From Pratylenchus scribneri (lineage: Eukaryota > Nematoda > Chromadorea > Rhabditida > Pratylenchidae): 64,000 nt of DNA. The notes under the pieces were generated by a model that was given only the letters and a program-made list of their open reading frames with translations, did no database searches and was not told the origin of the DNA. Positions within the stretch are counted from its first letter, which is position 1. Each line of letters opens with the position of its first letter. Location: assembly GCA_030063045.1 (NCBI GenBank), contig JAQSEB010000178.1, forward strand, positions 286,581 through 350,580, read 5' to 3'. The position numbers were made by a program, and so were the translations under genes. Below, in pieces: positions 23,201 to 34,994 of the stretch.

Positions 23201-25081
23201 CAAGCGATGAAAGCAATGAGACGATGGAAAATGGCCAAAATATGGTAAGAACTGGATAAATTAGGGAATAATTTTTAACAACTAGGGTTAATTACCCGTT
23301 GACGGGTAGGGTAGTCGGGTAGGGTACCCGTAAGGATTTTGGGCAAATTACCCTACCCGTTACCCGGACCCCAATTACCCGTATTACCCATTACCCGCAC
23401 CTTGACTACCCGACTACCCGCCTACCCGTAACCTTTTTAAAGCCACCATTTAGGGAACAAAAATTGTATTTTTTTATGCAGGGCTCTCAGAATGCCTGAT
23501 TTATCAGGTTTTCCCTGATTTTTCGGATTTTGCCTGACAAAAACCTGATTTCGGAAAAAGCCTGATAAAGCCTGATTTTGACCAATTTTCTGAAATTATA
23601 AAAATTTTTCGCTGCGTGGCTAATTTTATCTCTAATTTTTCGCTGCGCGGCTAATTTTATCTCTAATTTTTCGCTGCGCGGCTAAATTTGGCTCTAATTT
23701 TTCGCTGCGCGGTTAATTTTGGCTCTAATTTTTCGCTGCATGGCTAATTTTGGCTCTAATTTTTCGCTGCATGGCTAATTTTGGCTCTGATTTTTCGCTG
23801 CGCGCCTAATTTTGGCTTAAATTTTCCTCTATCGGGGCCATTTTTAGACCTAATTTTTCGCTGCGCGGCCATTACAAAAACCAAATTTTTCGCTGCCGTG
23901 GGCAATTTTAGGGAGGCGCAAAATGGGTGGTTGTCCTGCCCTCCTTGCCAACGTATGTTTGGACGGATGAAAGAAACAGTTTTAAAGTTGATGCAGTGAA
24001 TGCCCTTGTTTCGATTAAAGAAAATTCTGAATTTAATTGTTCACAAGCATTTAATATGTTTATTTCAAAGCCTGAATTGTTGCAAAAGGCAAAGATTTTA
24101 GTGAAGAAGAATTTGAAGATGAAGAAGAGTTTTTATTATTTTTTATTATGATATTTATTTTGGCCAATTTTAAAAATTTTATTAAACGAATTTCAAAAAA
24201 TGTCTTAACAAGGAACGGGTAGGGTAGTACCCGCGGGTATTTTTCGAGTTTGGCCTACCCTACCCATTACCCGGACCCCAATTACCCGTATTACCCGTTA
24301 CCCGCTTTTTCATTACCCGCCCCCGGGTAATTAACCCTATAACAACTAACAATATGGGAAAATTTGAAAATTTAATTGTAGATATGCCAAATATGTAGTT
24401 TTAACATTTCATTTTGGCCCAGAAGCCAGAACTAAAGTGTAAGGGCCTCGATTTTATTTTTATTATCTATTTAGAGTATAACTTGTTCTTAAATTTTTGA
24501 CAAATTTTTTAAATTTGAGGGAAATTTAGCAAAAATCTTTTTTTTATAGTTATTAAAAGTCCATCTAATTTAGCATTTCTTACAATTATATCTGAGCCAC
24601 ACTTTTATTAAACAATTTATAAATATTTTCCATTCTAAATTGTGAAATTTAAATAATTAATCCTTTTTCCAGATTCATGGTGGCTCAAATCCGAATGACG
24701 GAGATGAATATTATTCCAGCATAATGTTGGATTCCCTCTACGAAGAACAATGTAAAAATTAATTTCTTTTTGGACATAAATTAATTAACTAAATTGAAAT
24801 CTTGCTTTTTAATGAATTTTAATTTCCACACAGATCATCATAGTCCGCCGGATTCGCCGCCTCCCCCACCGCCGCCAATCCTTTCGGATCCCCCAAATTG
24901 GCCTCCGCCCAATCTGATGCCATTGGTTGGCTGTTGCCAAATGGCCGCTCCACCCTATCAACTTAGAGCTGCGGCAAAAAATGTCGCCGGCACATTTCAT
25001 GGGCAATGCAAAAATAATGCCGATTCAATATATTATGGACAAAATGTGGACATTGAAAGGATGAGAAGAGATCAACATTAA
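17272..25081 (+). CDS. Leucine-rich-repeat type I transmembrane protein (746 aa)
   Basis: Fourteen exons: 17272-17444, 17623-17705, 17788-17939, 18500-18757, 19144-19278, 19419-19541, 20087-20167, 20213-20423, 20862-21010, 22086-22285, 22819-23007, 23085-23244, 24673-24751, 24834-25081; phases agree throughout. Residues ~10-31 are a signal peptide, followed by a Cys cap (CPPGCECNDQ), about 13 LRRs (e.g. LETLELSNNQ, LRHLNLRGNK, LRQLNLASNR, LERLDLSRNS), an LRR C-terminal cap starting GNRWNCECQL, one membrane helix (IASGAALLLMVSSLVLLFL) followed by CCCQ, and a ~265-residue cytoplasmic tail that is Ser/Asn-rich with a proline run near its start of the last exon. This is a cell-surface receptor or adhesion architecture; nematode LRR receptors of the PAN-1/LRON kind are the closest I can think of, but orthology is not claimed. 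Exon 8 uses a weak donor (GTTAAT). Confidence 0.85.
18171..18245 (-). pseudogene. tRNA-like sequence in LRR intron 3
   Basis: The minus strand has a perfect B box GGTTCGAATCC and an A-box-like TAGTCTATTGGTTAAAG about 35 bases before it. The outer stem does not pair well. I read it as a tRNA pseudogene or SINE head, antisense to the host gene. Confidence 0.5.
19746..19800. repeat. Small palindromic hairpin element in LRR intron 6
   Basis: CAATGTCAACATTTA (19746-19760) faces its exact reverse complement at 19786-19800 around a 25-base loop. Diverged relatives with the same arms appear near 29290, 33355, 34492 and 57940, so this is a dispersed family. Confidence 0.7.
21150..21210 (-). pseudogene. 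tRNA-like sequence in LRR intron 9
   Basis: The minus strand has an A-box-like GTTGGTTTAGCATC and a B-box-like AGTTCGAGTC followed by a T-run. Stems pair only partly; likely a decayed tRNA or tRNA-derived element. Confidence 0.35.
21330..21960. repeat. GC-richer dispersed repeat in LRR intron 9
   Basis: The block has a perfect short palindrome (CCAGTGGGGC/GCCCCACTGG at 21337-21359), repeated AAACCGGTTT words, and a core CGTCTCGTTGAGCTCTA at about 21541. Related cores occur near 32965 (ATCTCGATGAGCTCTATCC) and 44567 (CGTCTCGTCGAGTTCTATCC), so these are copies of one repeat family. Its class is unclear. Confidence 0.6.
23283..24339. mobile_element. hAT-like element in LRR intron 12
   Basis: The ends are perfect inverted repeats TAGGGTTAATTACCCG (23283-23298 and 24324-24339), flanked by a 7-bp direct repeat TAACAAC (one base short of the 8 expected for hAT). 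Subterminal regions are dense in TACCCG/CGGGTA words. A small open frame at 23927-24151 (containing FNCSQAFNMF) could be a transposase remnant. The copy is non-autonomous and lies entirely within an intron. Confidence 0.75.
23600..23830. repeat. 31-bp tandem repeat inside the hAT-like element
   Basis: About seven units with core TTTTTCGCTGCGCGGCTAAT, period 31 bases, with scattered point differences (TGCGCGG, TGCATGG, TGCGTGG). It makes up about a fifth of the element. Confidence 0.85.
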
Positions 25082-25673
25082 TATTATCGGCAATTATTTT
25101 CATTTCATCAAATTATTTTAAAAATTTATATTTTTTAGTGATCTCCAAATAAATTTATTTAATGAATAAATCATATAATTTAATTCTATTAATTCTTAGC
25201 ATCAAAAAAGGAATATTAAAATTTAAAAGAATAAATAAACTATAAAAATGGAGTATATTAAGTGTATTAATTCATAAAAATTAATCGATGTTTTAAGAAC
25301 AAAAAAATTGGCCAAACCAGGCTCGTTTACGATCTATATCCAACAATCCTATTTTCAACCTAAATTCAACCCAATATATATATAAAACTATGATCGAATG
25401 AATTTTTGTACCCACTAAAATATTTACCTATATTCCCTGTTGGGACTTTTAATTTTAGTCAGTCATTCTGCTGATGAGTGGATCCAAGAAATAAAAAATA
25501 GCCAAAAATCCTATAATTCGATCATTAAATTTATTATTTATTTATAATATTTATTTAATTTAATGATTGAATTGTAAATAAACAAGAAAAACTAATTTAA
25601 AAATTTTTTTGACAAAAAATGAAGAAAAATAACATTTAGGGAAAGGTTCAAAAAGAATGGGCACTAATTAAAA
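25082..25673. other. Convergent intergenic spacer
   Basis: This 592-bp AT-rich spacer separates the 3' ends of the LRR gene (plus) and the PUR-like gene (minus). AATAAA occurs at 25150 on the plus strand and could serve as a poly(A) signal. Nothing else is seen. Confidence 0.5.
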
Positions 25674-28600
25674 TCATAATTCTTGCTGTTCTACTAAACA
25701 ATCGATTAATAACATTTCGGTCATTTCATCCTTCAACCAATGGAAAACATCAATTGGCACCGGCCCTTCTAAATGTCTTGGCCTATGTGTTGGTCGAATA
25801 TCCGTTGTTATTGTTTTAAAATCAAATTCAAATTGTTGGTTTCGATTTTGCCGTATTTCCAAAAGGTAATCATAAAAGCAACCACCGGTGACCATTTGAC
25901 GGCAAATCAACGAAGACTTAAATTGAATGGAATTAAATTTTAAAATGATTATTTGGAGGAATCAAAAAAAATATGTCCATTTTTATAGTCAATCATTATC
26001 TCTAATTTAATTTGGAAAAATGCAGTTCAAAATGATGAACATTCAAATTCTAATTAGCCTTAAATCAAACCTTAAAAACTAGCTTTTCTTGTGAAACTAA
26101 AAATGGCCTAACCTTTTCCCTTTTTGGTCTTTTATATTAAATTTATGACAGGTTTGAGCTCAGTTAAGAAATGCATCGATTAAGCTATTATAATATGACA
26201 GAATATTATTTTTGAGGACCCTTTATTTTGGGATTTTGTGGTTTTTCTTAAAATGCACAAAAGTTCTAAAATATCATTGTTCTATTTTCAGTCATTGGCG
26301 CCTGTTTTGGCGCTGCCCTCAATCAATGTGACTTGTGGAACATACATTATTCGGACTAATTGTTGCAAGTGACTGATTTAGTTGGAAATCATCGTCGAGA
26401 TCACACATTGCCTTCAGCAGTGGATAGGCATCCTCTGGCACAGAAATATTTGGAAAATAGCAATAAATTCTGCCGCCTTTAAATGTTTGGTCCTTCAGTG
26501 CTCTCTAAAATTTTAGTTAAACAATTTTTAAAAAAAATGCAAATTACCTGTGTAATTTCAATGAATTTCCTACCACTAATGCCCTGCCTCAACTCAATCT
26601 CGATCAATCTGTCCCATGGTTCAACACCAACAATATACCTCAATGCTTTAGATTGAATAGTTTTCCCTTCTCTGCTGTCATTTTCGGCAGTTGTTGTTGT
26701 TCCTTTAAATGTATGTTTAATTATTTTTACTTACACTATAATTTATTTTAACATAATTGGTGGAATAAGGTTTTTGGGCCATCATATTTATTTATATTGT
26801 GCTAAATACGGAAAAAATTCCTAAATAGCCAAAAAAAATATAGGTAGGTATCTCTCTACAATAGCACAATTTAAAAATTCATCTTAAAATTAAAATTATT
26901 AGGAAATGAAAATATTTTAAGTATGCAAAAAAAATGAAAATAAAATGCTGGGTTTATGAGAAGGTTTACTACATTTATTCTTGAAATCTATTCCCAATTT
27001 TATTATTAAGCAAAAACACTAAAGAATCATTTTCTAGAAAGGAAAAACACATTTTTGGCGAACATTTTCCGGAAAGGAAAAAACATATTTTGGCGAACAT
27101 TTTCCGGAAAGGAAAAAACATATTTTGGCGAACATTTTCCGGAAAGGGAAAAACATATTTTGGCGAACATTTTCCGGAAAGGGAAAAACATATTTTGGCG
27201 AACATTTTCCGGAAAGGGAAAAACATATTTTGGCGAACATTTTCCGGAAAGGGAAAAACATATTTTGGCGAACATTTTCCGGAAAGGGAAAAACATATTT
27301 TGGCGAACATTTTCCGGAAAGGGAAAAACATATTTTGGCGAACATTTTCCGGAAAGGGAAAAACATATTTTGGCGAACATTTTCCGGAAAGGAAAAAACA
27401 TATTTTGGCGAACATTTTCCGGAAAGGGAAAAACATATTTTGGCGAACATTTTCCGGAAAGGGAAAAACATATTTTGGCGAACATTTTTCGGAAAGGGAA
27501 AAACATTTTGGCGAACATTTTCCGGAAAGGGAAAAACATTTTGGCGAACATTTTCCGGAAAGGGAAAAACATTGTGAACATTTCATTACTCGCTCGTGGG
27601 TAATTAATTAGCCCTAATCAAATTGATAATCATTACAACAATGTTTATATATTATTTATTTTTTTCCAACTATTATATTTCGATGATATTTTATTTTTTG
27701 TTAAATTTTCTAAAATTTATTTAAAATTCCAAATCTATAATAATAAAAAGAATGCTTTTTTTTGTAAAATTACCTTTCCATTTTTTGGGAAGTGGAGATG
27801 GTCTTGATTCAATTTGCTGTGTTCCATCAAATTCCATCAACATTTTGGCCATTCTCTTTTGCAACCATTCGAAAACATTAATTGGAATTGGCCCTTCCAA
27901 ATATCTTGGTCTATAATTTGGCGATGCATCCGTTGTTATTGTTCGCATTCGAAAGTCTAATTGTTGATTTCGGCGTATATGAATTTCCAGTTGGTAATCA
28001 AATAAAAGGCCGTTGACCATTTGATGGCAAATTAGGGTCGACTTAAATAGATCGGAATTAAAATATTTTTGTTTATGCTCTTTTAATACCCCATGGGGAT
28101 TTATTTCCACATTCTCAAAAATTGAGAAAACAGAAAATTAGAGATATTGGTCTAGCTTCTTAATAATTTGTGGAAATTTATGAATTTTTCACGTTAATAA
28201 TCCTTAAAAGAGGACTATTATTAGAGTGAGGGGTCTATAATTAGATGGGTATATTTCTACTAGGAAGGGGGGACAATAGAGAAAATACGGTAGTTTTTAA
28301 ATTTTTTCCTTAAATATGAATTTTAGGGTAATCATAAGGACAATAATCCATTGGAAATCATTTGTTTTTTTTTATTATGCTCATAGCTCATACATCATTT
28401 TGACGAATTCCAGTCGCGTACATTTCTCGCAAATCATTGGATAATGTTCGCATTGCATTGACTAATGGATAGGCATCCTCTGGCCATGGAATACTTGAAA
28501 AATATAAATAAACTCTGTTGTTTTTAAATTCCATGTCGCTTAATGGTCTCTAAAAAATATTTGTCAAGGAAAATTTTAGAAAATGACAAACTTGTGTAAG

Positions 28601-31600
28601 TTTAATAAATCTATTGCCGCTAATGCCCTCTCTCAACTCAATCATGAACTGTCTGCGTTTTGGTTCAACATCGACTGAATATTCCATTCTTTCAATTCGA
28701 ATACGTTTAGGCGTTCTTTCATAAGCATTTTCGGAAATTGTGGTGCGGTCAAATGTGTCTTAAATTTGAAATAATTAAATTTAGATATTTAGGGTCAATT
28801 CTTTGAGGTTAAAATATGTCCTAATCTAAATCTAACCAAGGCCTAAGTCATTATATTTCATTATGGCCATCTTATGTTTATGTAGCCAGAGGCCTCAAAA
28901 AAGTTTTGCAAATTCAAATGATCTCTTTTGAGTAATATAATTAAGTAAAAACATTCAAATTTATAAGATTTTTTATGTTTAAAACAGAGAATTGAATTAC
29001 CATTTTTCGGGGTCCATCTAGATCGATATTCAACATCATTGTATTCAATACTCTTTTGGCGGCGAAATAATTCTTCTTGATTTGAGTTTTCCAATGTTAC
29101 TTGATCGTCTGTAAATGTGGAATTTTATGTCATTTTTTGTCTAATATGATTAAATTCATGGGAAAATATATATATAAAAAATTAAATTTCGATTATTTTT
29201 TTTATTTTAATTCATTGACAATACGAAGCAAGAATTTAGTTTTAATTTTATTTAATTTTATTCTATTTTTTGAACAATTTTGTAAGCCTAATGTCAACAT
29301 TTATCATAAATATGTTCCCATTTGTAAATATTGGTGTTGGGTATGGGCTTAAAAATGGTTAAATATGACTGAAATTGAAATAAGGTCATTTTCGATAATT
29401 AATCCAAACTCCAAAATTACTGTAGAAATTGCATTTAGCAATGACTTTTAATAATTAGAAAAAAGAAAGAGTTACACTTAACTTATCTTTAATTTGGAAA
29501 AATGGAATAAAATTACCATTTCCTTGGATCCATAATGGACGATAGGGAAGTGATTCGATTTCCTCAGTTCTATCATATTTCTCCAACATTTCGGCCATTC
29601 GATCACGCAACAAAGGAAGCAATAGAATTGGAATGTGTATTTGTCTAGGCTTATGATATGGTTTAGCCTCGGTTGTGATTGTATGCATCCAAAATGCCAA
29701 AAATCCATAGCGATTTGTACTAATTTCCAATTTATAATCGTAATGGAGACCACCCATGACCAATTCTTGACAAATTGGAGGCTAAAAATGAATAAATATA
29801 TGGATAGATTTAATAATTTGTATTTTTTTGGGAAACAATTCTGATTTTTTGTGTTTTATTCTGAATTCTGATTTTTTGTGTTTTATTCTGAATTCTGATT
29901 TTTTGTGTTTTATTCTGAATTCTGATTTTTTGTGTTTTATTCTGAATTCTGATTTTTTGTGTTTTATTCTGAATTCTGATTTTTTGTGTTTTATTCTGAA
30001 TTCTGATTTTTTGTGTTTTATTCTGAATTCTGATTTTTTGTGTTTTATTCTGAATTCTGATTTTTTGTGTTTTATTCTGAATTCTGATTTTTTGTGTTTC
30101 ATTCTGAATTCTGATTTTTTGTGTTTCATTTTGAATTCTGATTTTTTGTGTTTCATTCTGAATTCTGATTTTTTTGTGTCTTATTCTGAATTCTGATTTT
30201 TTGTGTTTCATTCTGAATTCTGATTTTTTGTGTTTCATTTTGAATTCTGATTTTTTGTGTTTTATTCTGAATTCTGATTTTTTTTATTTTAATTCAGAAA
30301 ATTTTCTGCTTCCTTTGGGAAAGAAGTTTATTTTTTCAAATCTCCCTACTATGCCCCAACCTTTTCCTCATCCACAGATTTGTTTAATATTCTGTCCATT
30401 GCCTCCAGGAATAAATAGGCATCTTCAGGCACAGGAATGTTTGGAAAGCTGATACCAGCTGGTATCTTAAAATTGCAAATATATATGATAAATAAATAAA
30501 AATTTCGGCATACCTTCATAGCCAATTGAATGTATTTTGTCCTCCCAACATTGGTATTCTCCATCAATGAGATAAATATGGTATTTTTCAATCTGTTACC
30601 GTTCCCCACAATATACGAATATTCCAATTTCTCTGTGTGCAAAGCCACTGGTTCGAAAGGTCCTCTAAAATGAAAAAGAAATTTGTAAAATATGAGTAAA
30701 TGTAAGTAATTAAGAAATTCCCTAATTCCAGTGGGGATAAGTCTAGAAGTCGATATAAAATAATATAAAAATAAACATTATATTTTTATTGTGACCAAAA
30801 ATTTACCAAAAATTTTTTACACTTTTTTTGATCGTTATTCTCCAAAAATTCCATGTTGGCCAATAATTTTACTATCATTTTTTAGCTGATTTTAGTGAAC
30901 AATGAAATTTAATATAAATTCACCACACTATACCACTAAAGACACTTGAAACTAGAACATTTCATTCCCAATAAGCGTTGGTAAAACAATATTTGTATAT
31001 AAATAAAACTCTGTTTCTTATGTTGATATAAAGGAATGTGTCCAAACTTGGTGCCGTTTATAATAGCTGATTTTGAATTGAACAAATTTTGAAGATTATA
31101 TTTTCCAAATTAAATAAATACTTTTGGCTATTCAATGATAATAATTTTATTTAAATTGGTTAAGAATTAATGGAGTATGCTCAAAAAACTACTGAAAAAA
31201 TCGCTAAGCCCATCATAAAGGACATTTCAAAAGGTTTTGCACAAATTCATCAATTTAGAACCAATATAAATAAAATTAATAAAACATTAATAGCCAGAAT
31301 TCTGCCCTATAATTTGACAAAAGAACCACCTGAATGGTTTAATCTTTGACAAGTTATAATAAATGGCACCAAGTTGGATTATTTCCATTATTATTAAATA
31401 TATTATTTGTCTTTCGCTCAATGATGTTAACTAAACTTTTAAGAAAGTGTTCCTTATTTTTAGTCTGCGAAATTTAATTGAATAAAAAAAATGTAAAATC
31501 AAACCGTTCAGGCCGTATCGCTAAATATTCCCTTTCCTTCTGCTGCATATTAAATTGGCCAGGCTGCCCAAATACAGGAAATGGATTGGACTGGAAATTA

Positions 31601-32429
31601 AAGAATTGTTCCAATTTTAAATGAACATTATTAGTATTTTTACATTATTTTAGAATCTAATCAATATTGGTTGGTATGAAAAAAATTTGGAGTAATTGAA
31701 AAAAAAAAGAAATTTGAGGCAAAATTAATCGGGACAAGGTCAACTGGGCGACATCCCAAATGGGCGACGGGGCTTTTAGCTAATTAAGGACTAAACCGAT
31801 ATTGATGATGATGATTTTGTTATCAAGTTAAAGAGCGCACTTCTGGCTATCAATATGTATAAAATTTATTTGAATTGGTTAAGGTTTAATGGAATTTTGT
31901 TCTAAAAACCGTGAAAAATTCGTAATTTGGTAGTATTATTATTTTATGGTTTTTAAATTACAACTATGCTAATTCGGTACCAAATCAAATAAATTTCATA
32001 TCTATCGATAGCCAGCAGTGCACTCTTTAATTTCACACTTAAATCATCCATATCGGTTTAGTCCTTAATGAGCTAGAAGCGACGTCGCCCAGTTGCAGCG
32101 TACCGAGTAAATTAACCATTTGTTAATAAACTATTTAAATAATTTATCGGTTTCAAAATTTATTTTCAAATTATAACCAAATTTTCACTAAATATAAATA
32201 GGTAATTAAATTGAAAATTTGTTTCCATTTTATGAAAATGTAAAAAATATGAAACCTGTCGTCGAAAATGCTGCAAATTCAAGGATTTCCGCCATTTGCT
32301 GGGAAATTTGCAAATTGTAATTTGGGCAGTGTTGTGAATTGGGCAGTGAAAACGGAGGAATTGGTTAAAATTGGAATTGAGAAGTAAATTGCATTTTAAA
32401 TTGCGGGTTGAACACTTCAATTTGAGCAT
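25674..32429 (-). CDS. Mitochondrial-presequence protein with three PUR-like module pairs (678 aa)
   Basis: Exons (minus): 32429-32256, 31590-31505, 30664-30514, 30465-30361, 29781-29517, 29108-29001, 28758-28592, 28549-28394, 28041-27774, 26702-26548, 26504-26346, 25916-25674. All borders are GT..AG and in phase; without the 36-codon exon 29108-29001 the protein is 642 aa. The N-terminus is Arg/Ser/Asn-rich with almost no acid and ends near FLRFHC, like a mitochondrial presequence. Then module A (strands, then PEDAYLFLEAMDRIL helix) alternates with module B (YDYKLEI strands, then LLRDRMAEML helix) three times. The four-strands-plus-helix pattern and the RFI.L / IPI..LP.LRD layout resemble PUR repeats, which bind single-stranded nucleic acid; this is inference. 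The paralogue at 45431 has the same exon phases and borders. Introns carry two minisatellites and an inverted-repeat element. Confidence 0.7.
27055..27572. repeat. 35-bp minisatellite in an intron of the PUR-like gene
   Basis: About 15 near-identical units (core CATTTTCCGGAAAGGGAAAA, period 35) fill the intron between the second B exon and third A exon. The last three units lack four bases and are 31 long. Because 35 is not a multiple of three and the unit has no stop in any phase, long open frames appear on both strands; they are not genes. Confidence 0.95.
29838..30293. repeat. 27-bp minisatellite in an intron of the PUR-like gene
   Basis: About 17 units starting TTCTGATTTTTTGTGTTT, period 27, lie between the first A and first B exons. 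The period divides by three, so frames such as NSDFLCFIL repeat without stops. The same word occurs about twice in an intron of the paralogue (47246-47322). Confidence 0.95.
31741..32095. mobile_element. Foldback MITE in intron 1 of the PUR-like gene
   Basis: The ends CAACTGGGCGAC (31741-31752) and GTCGCCCAGTTG (32084-32095) are exact inverted repeats, and inverted similarity extends about 150 bases inward (e.g. AAGGACTAAACCGATAT against ATATCGGTTTAGTCCTT). Related but decayed copies lie at about 31118-31210 and 39930-40215. Confidence 0.75.
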
Positions 32430-32647
32430 ATTTCTGCTAATTATCAATTAACGATTATAAATGATATATAAAATAAATATAAATGAATGAATAAACATAG
32501 TTTTGTGTAATAAAGCAAATAATCTAATTTAAAACCACTTTATCTAATCAATAAATTAATATCTTCAATAATGATGAGATTATATATGGAAAATATAAAT
32601 AAATCAATTTAAATGTCATCGCAGTTCCCATCCATCACATCAGCCAA

Positions 32648-33825
32648 TCATTTTGTACCATTCTTCTTCTTTTCCGGCTCATCATTGCCCTGTAAATTGG
32701 TATAAAGCTTATTTGGACATATTTTATGGGTGCCAATTTTTTGCCGAAGATTAATAACCTTTTAGTTGTTATTACTTGATTTTAGACCCAATAAACCTTA
32801 TACCAATCGATAGAACTCGCCAAGAAGCATTAATTGGCATATATATTGTTGGGGGTTTTGGCTCAAAACAGTTATAAACCAAAAAACAAATTTGGGTTTT
32901 AAACGGTTTAATACGTTGCATTATGGCCAAACTGAGATAAATAATAGATCAATCGATGCATCTCGATGAGCTCTATCCAACTTTCCAACTATACATAAAA
33001 AATCGTTCTTTTAGGCAAAAGAATGTAAATCTTTCGGCAATAAAATGCTTTCTGATTATTTTATGAGAGGAAACCTGCTGCTGTTTTTCGGCCAGTTTAT
33101 CTGAAGAGGGGTCATCATCATCATTAACATTTTGGCCAGCACTGCTTGTTCCGACTTCCTTCGCTGCAAATGAAAAAATATTTTTTGACATGGAAAAGTG
33201 AATTATTCGGGGGTTTTAAATTTGTGAATTTGGTAGAGATAGAATTTAGGTAAAATCAAAAATTTGAATAATTTGCTTTTAGAATAATTTACCCATGATT
33301 CATTTAGAATGCTAAAAGTACGAATCTTTCCTCAATTTTGTTCATTTTTTGTCCCAATGTTGGTAAGTCAATACCAACATTTATTTTGGACATGGCCACA
33401 TTTGGTTAATTTTAGTAAGACTATTGGCTTAACAAGGGCAAAACATGATTGACAATAATATCAAATTAGTGTTTAGAAGGACCAAAATTACCCCAGTAAA
33501 AATTTTGCTAATTTTGTAGAATTTTTAATCTAATAAATCTTTTTTTAAACTTTGTTCAATTGTAATATTAAATTATAGTCTTTCCAATTTTCCCACCTGC
33601 TTTCTGACGTTCATCATAAGCATTCACCTGCTGGAAAATATTAAAATTTATTTTTTTTTAAAAAGCAAAAAAAAACCTCTACATTCAATTTGGCAAGGCA
33701 AGCTTAATCAACTCTTCATTCTCCTTCCAATTTTCCTTCAATTCAGCATTTTCTGCTTCCAATTTGGCATTAATTTCCTTCAATGCAGTGATTTCGGCGC
33801 GCAACTTCGCAATTTCGTCCGACAT
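32648..33825 (-). pseudogene. Coiled-coil paralogue broken by a 5-bp duplication
   Basis: Exons 33825-33677, 33630-33597, 33163-33075 and 32689-32648 match the gene at 34152-34994 in order, phase and sequence (start MSDEIAKLRAE, end KKKNGTK). In exon 1 a direct repeat GGCAAGGCAA (33692-33701) adds five bases and shifts the frame, so translation stops after 46 residues (ending LIKLALPN). Without it exon 1 would be 144 bases and in phase with the rest. All splice borders are intact, so the break looks recent; it could also be an assembly error, or a real 46-residue peptide. Confidence 0.65.
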
Positions 33826-34151
33826 TTTTGTCAAGTTGATTTTAATTGCTTAATTCGGCAATAATTTTGTTGCTAAAAGATTTAAAAAAATCATTTCCAA
33901 AAAGAATTGATAAATACTTTACTTTCATCATATCAATAAAATTTTGTTTAATAAAATGAAGGCATTGTGATTATGAATAAAAAGTATTTCGAATGATTTC
34001 AAATCGATTTTCAAAAAAACTAATTTAAACAAATAATAATTTATCAAAGTAAATCAACAACCAACAAAAACAATAAATAATTGATTATGATCTATTTTAT
34101 GAGATCAAAAAAAAAACAACAAAACTGTCCTCATTCCTCATTCTTAATCAT

Positions 34152-34994
34152 TCATTTTGTGCGATTCTTCTTCTTTGTCGGCTCCTCTTCGACCTGAAAA
34201 TTATTAAAAAATTAATTTTTACATATTTTTGAGAGGTAACCTGCTCCTGTTCGGCCATATCAGTGGAAGTGGAAGAGATGTCATCATCGGTAACTTCGCT
34301 AGCATTGCTTGAACCGGATTCCTCCTCTGTAAAAGAAATATTTTTGACATGGAAAAGTGGAATTATTCAGTTTTAAATTTTGTGAATTTGGTAGAGATAT
34401 CGATTTTAAGACGAATCTTTTTAAAAACCCAGGATTAATTTTAGAATGATAAAAGTACAAATCTTCCTTCAATTTTGATCAATTTATGCCCCAATTTTGG
34501 TAAAACCCAATAACAATATTTATCATAAATTGGTAATATTTGATAAATATTTACATTAATTTACTTAAATTTAAAAAAAAATATGATTAAAATACCAAAT
34601 TAGTCAAGAGACCAAAATTATCCTAAAATTTTGCTGATTTTTTTAGAATTTACATGCTTTTTAAATTTTGTTGAATTGTAAGATTAAATTATAGCCTTAC
34701 CAATTTTCCAACCTGCACGAAGTTCCTCACGTTCACTTTCTTTGACATCCTGCAAAATATTAAAATTCAATTAAATTATTTTAAAAAGGCAAAAACCTTG
34801 GTTACTTTTTCGGCAAGTCTAACCATTCGTTCACTTCTCTTCAATTTCGCCTTCAATTCAGCATTTTCTGATTCCAATTTGCCAATAATTTCCGATTTCT
34901 CCTCCAGTTCAGCATCCTTTGCTTCCAATTTGCCAACAATTCTCTCCATCAAAGCATTATTTTTGGCGCGCAACTTCGCAATTTCATCGGACAT
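34152..34994 (-). CDS. Small acidic coiled-coil protein (120 aa)
   Basis: Four exons, 34994-34797, 34749-34713, 34326-34241 and 34193-34152, all in phase. Residues 1-65 are a heptad-type coiled coil rich in Lys, Glu and Leu (MSDEIAKLRAKNNALMERIV, then AELEEKSEIIGKLESENAEL). The middle is Ser/Asp/Glu-rich and probably unfolded; the C-terminus is basic (PTKKKNRTK). No signal peptide or membrane helix. A near copy follows at 32648-33825 on the same strand, so this is a local tandem duplication. Function unknown; a scaffold or a nuclear protein are possible from composition only. Confidence 0.65.

Noticed and set aside
23600..23830. Possible CRISPR-like array (regular 31-bp spacing)
   Set aside because: Units are contiguous tandem repeats without unique spacers, inside a eukaryotic transposon.
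26975..27611. Long open frames of 145-203 codons on both strands
   Set aside because: They are readings of a 35-bp tandem repeat, open because the unit lacks stops; it lies in an intron of a well-supported spliced gene.
29782..30452. Repetitive frames (NSDFLCFIL, MKHKKSEFR) on both strands
   Set aside because: They arise from a 27-bp minisatellite, a multiple of three, inside an intron.
30830..30856. Start codon MEFLENNDQKK as first exon of the minus PUR-like gene
   Set aside because: It cannot join the next exon in phase, whereas exons at 31505-31590 and 32256-32429 do, and match the paralogue.
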